DNA of 6,468 nt from Candidatus Babelota bacterium (lineage in GTDB: Bacteria; JAGOBX01): the NCBI GenBank assembly GCA_017999075.1, contig JAGOBX010000206.1, positions 1 to 6,468 on the forward strand, in the 5' to 3' direction. This document shows, one piece after another, positions 5,861-6,468 of this stretch. Every line of letters begins with the position of its first letter. Position 1 is the stretch's first letter. The notes below the pieces were generated by a model, which saw only the letters and a program-made list of their open reading frames with translations, searched no databases and had not been told where the DNA came from. The translations under genes were made by a program, and so were the position numbers.

Positions 5861-6468
5861 ATGTTTGATTTTTTATCGAAAAAAATTTTAAATTTTTTTT
5901 TAAACAGACCTGCTGTATCAGCAATATTGATTAATTTTATTATAATTATTTTTATTCCTGCTGTTACATTAAAAAAAAATGTTTCCGAAATTAAAAATTA
6001 TCAGGTTTTTCCTGTAGAAATAATAAGCATTGCTCAAAAAGACGAATTGATTAGAAGTCAGGAAAATTATGATGAAAATAATGAAAAACTTGATAACCAT
6101 CCGAAAAATTTAAAAAAAACCAATGTAATAGAAAGTGAATTGTTAGATTATGAAAAAAAAACCATTAAAGGTTTTTTGAATTTGAATGAGTCTTTAAAGA
6201 TTGATGATAATAATTATGAATACAGTGAGCCTGAAAATATTGCTGCAAATGTTGGTGAAAAAAAAAATTCTGAAAATAATTATGGATCAGCCATTAAAAA
6301 TATAGAAATACCTGTGCAGTATTCAAATATTGAAAAAAAAACAAATAATGTGTTTGAAGAAAGGCAATTTTCTGAACACGAAGTTGAATATAAAACTGTT
6401 GTGATAAAAAAAATAAAACATTTTTATCCTTTTATTGCAAAAAGAATTAATAAAGAAGGAAAAGTAAA
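5861..6468 (+). CDS. tonB: TonB energy-transducing protein, N-terminal 202 codons (runs off the window)
   Basis: The frame is open from ATG 5861 to the window end, giving 202 codons plus two bases. A short basic N-terminus is followed by one membrane anchor (about residues 18-36, SAILINFIIIIFIPAV). A long periplasmic linker (about 40-172) is rich in Asn, Lys and Glu with few prolines. The end, VEYKTVVIKKIKHFYPFIAKR then NKEGKV split across 176-202, matches the opening of the TonB C-terminal domain (Y-x-I-x-x-YP-x-x-A-x-R-x-x-x-EGKV), which contacts the TonB box of outer-membrane receptors; its remainder of about 60 residues would lie beyond the window. Asn25 falls about where E. coli TonB has His20. 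An earlier ATG (5841) meets a stop after four codons, so 5861 is the start; no Shine-Dalgarno site is visible. Position after exbB-exbD supports the call. Confidence 0.85.
   Translation, partial: MFDFLSKKILNFFLNRPAVSAILINFIIIIFIPAVTLKKNVSEIKNYQVFPVEIISIAQKDELIRSQENYDENNEKLDNHPKNLKKTNVIESELLDYEKKTIKGFLNLNESLKIDDNNYEYSEPENIAANVGEKKNSENNYGSAIKNIEIPVQYSNIEKKTNNVFEERQFSEHEVEYKTVVIKKIKHFYPFIAKRINKEGKV

Noticed and set aside
1-6468. tRNA, rRNA, CRISPR arrays, insertion sequences or phage genes
   Set aside because: No cloverleaf, regularly spaced repeat, transposase or integrase signal was seen; the window is filled by two transport operons and one secreted-protein gene.

Overview
The window comes from an AT-rich genome, by eye roughly 70 % A+T, with many A and T homopolymer runs. 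The outer-membrane energising genes exbB, exbD and tonB point to a Gram-negative (diderm) cell. TGA ends three of the genes (yejE, exbB, exbD), so it is a stop codon and the ordinary bacterial code applies. I cannot name the phylum from this sequence. Clear Shine-Dalgarno sites appear at only two gene starts.

Left part (1-3835, + strand): the end of an oligopeptide import operon. The order is the last 66 codons of a YejB-type permease, a YejE-type permease, and two separate ATPases of the OppD/DppD and OppF/DppF kind. The genes are tightly packed, and both ATPase starts overlap or lie very close to the preceding stop. The solute-binding protein (YejA-like) and most of yejB would lie upstream of the window. 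The permeases would form the inner-membrane channel and the ATPases would drive uptake of peptides or peptide-like compounds. The striking point is the YejE protein: 546 residues instead of about 340, with about 220 extra residues inserted between TM1 and the transport domain. The insert reads like two consecutive PAS-type folds, predicted to be on the periplasmic side.

Middle part (3836-4958): a secreted protein of unknown function on the - strand, convergent with the peptide operon. It has a near-consensus sigma-70 promoter (TAGACA, 17 bp, TATAAT) and a strong GGAGG site that fixes its start at 4756. A 196-base intergenic region separates it from the next operon, which runs the other way.

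Right part (4959-6468, + strand): exbB, exbD and the first 202 codons of a tonB gene that leaves the window just as its C-terminal domain begins. Together these would form the proton-driven inner-membrane motor that powers TonB-dependent outer-membrane receptors. TonB appears to carry Asn where Escherichia coli TonB has His20, and its periplasmic linker is rich in Asn, Lys and Glu rather than Pro. Both flanking operons serve nutrient uptake, one across the inner membrane and one energising the outer membrane.
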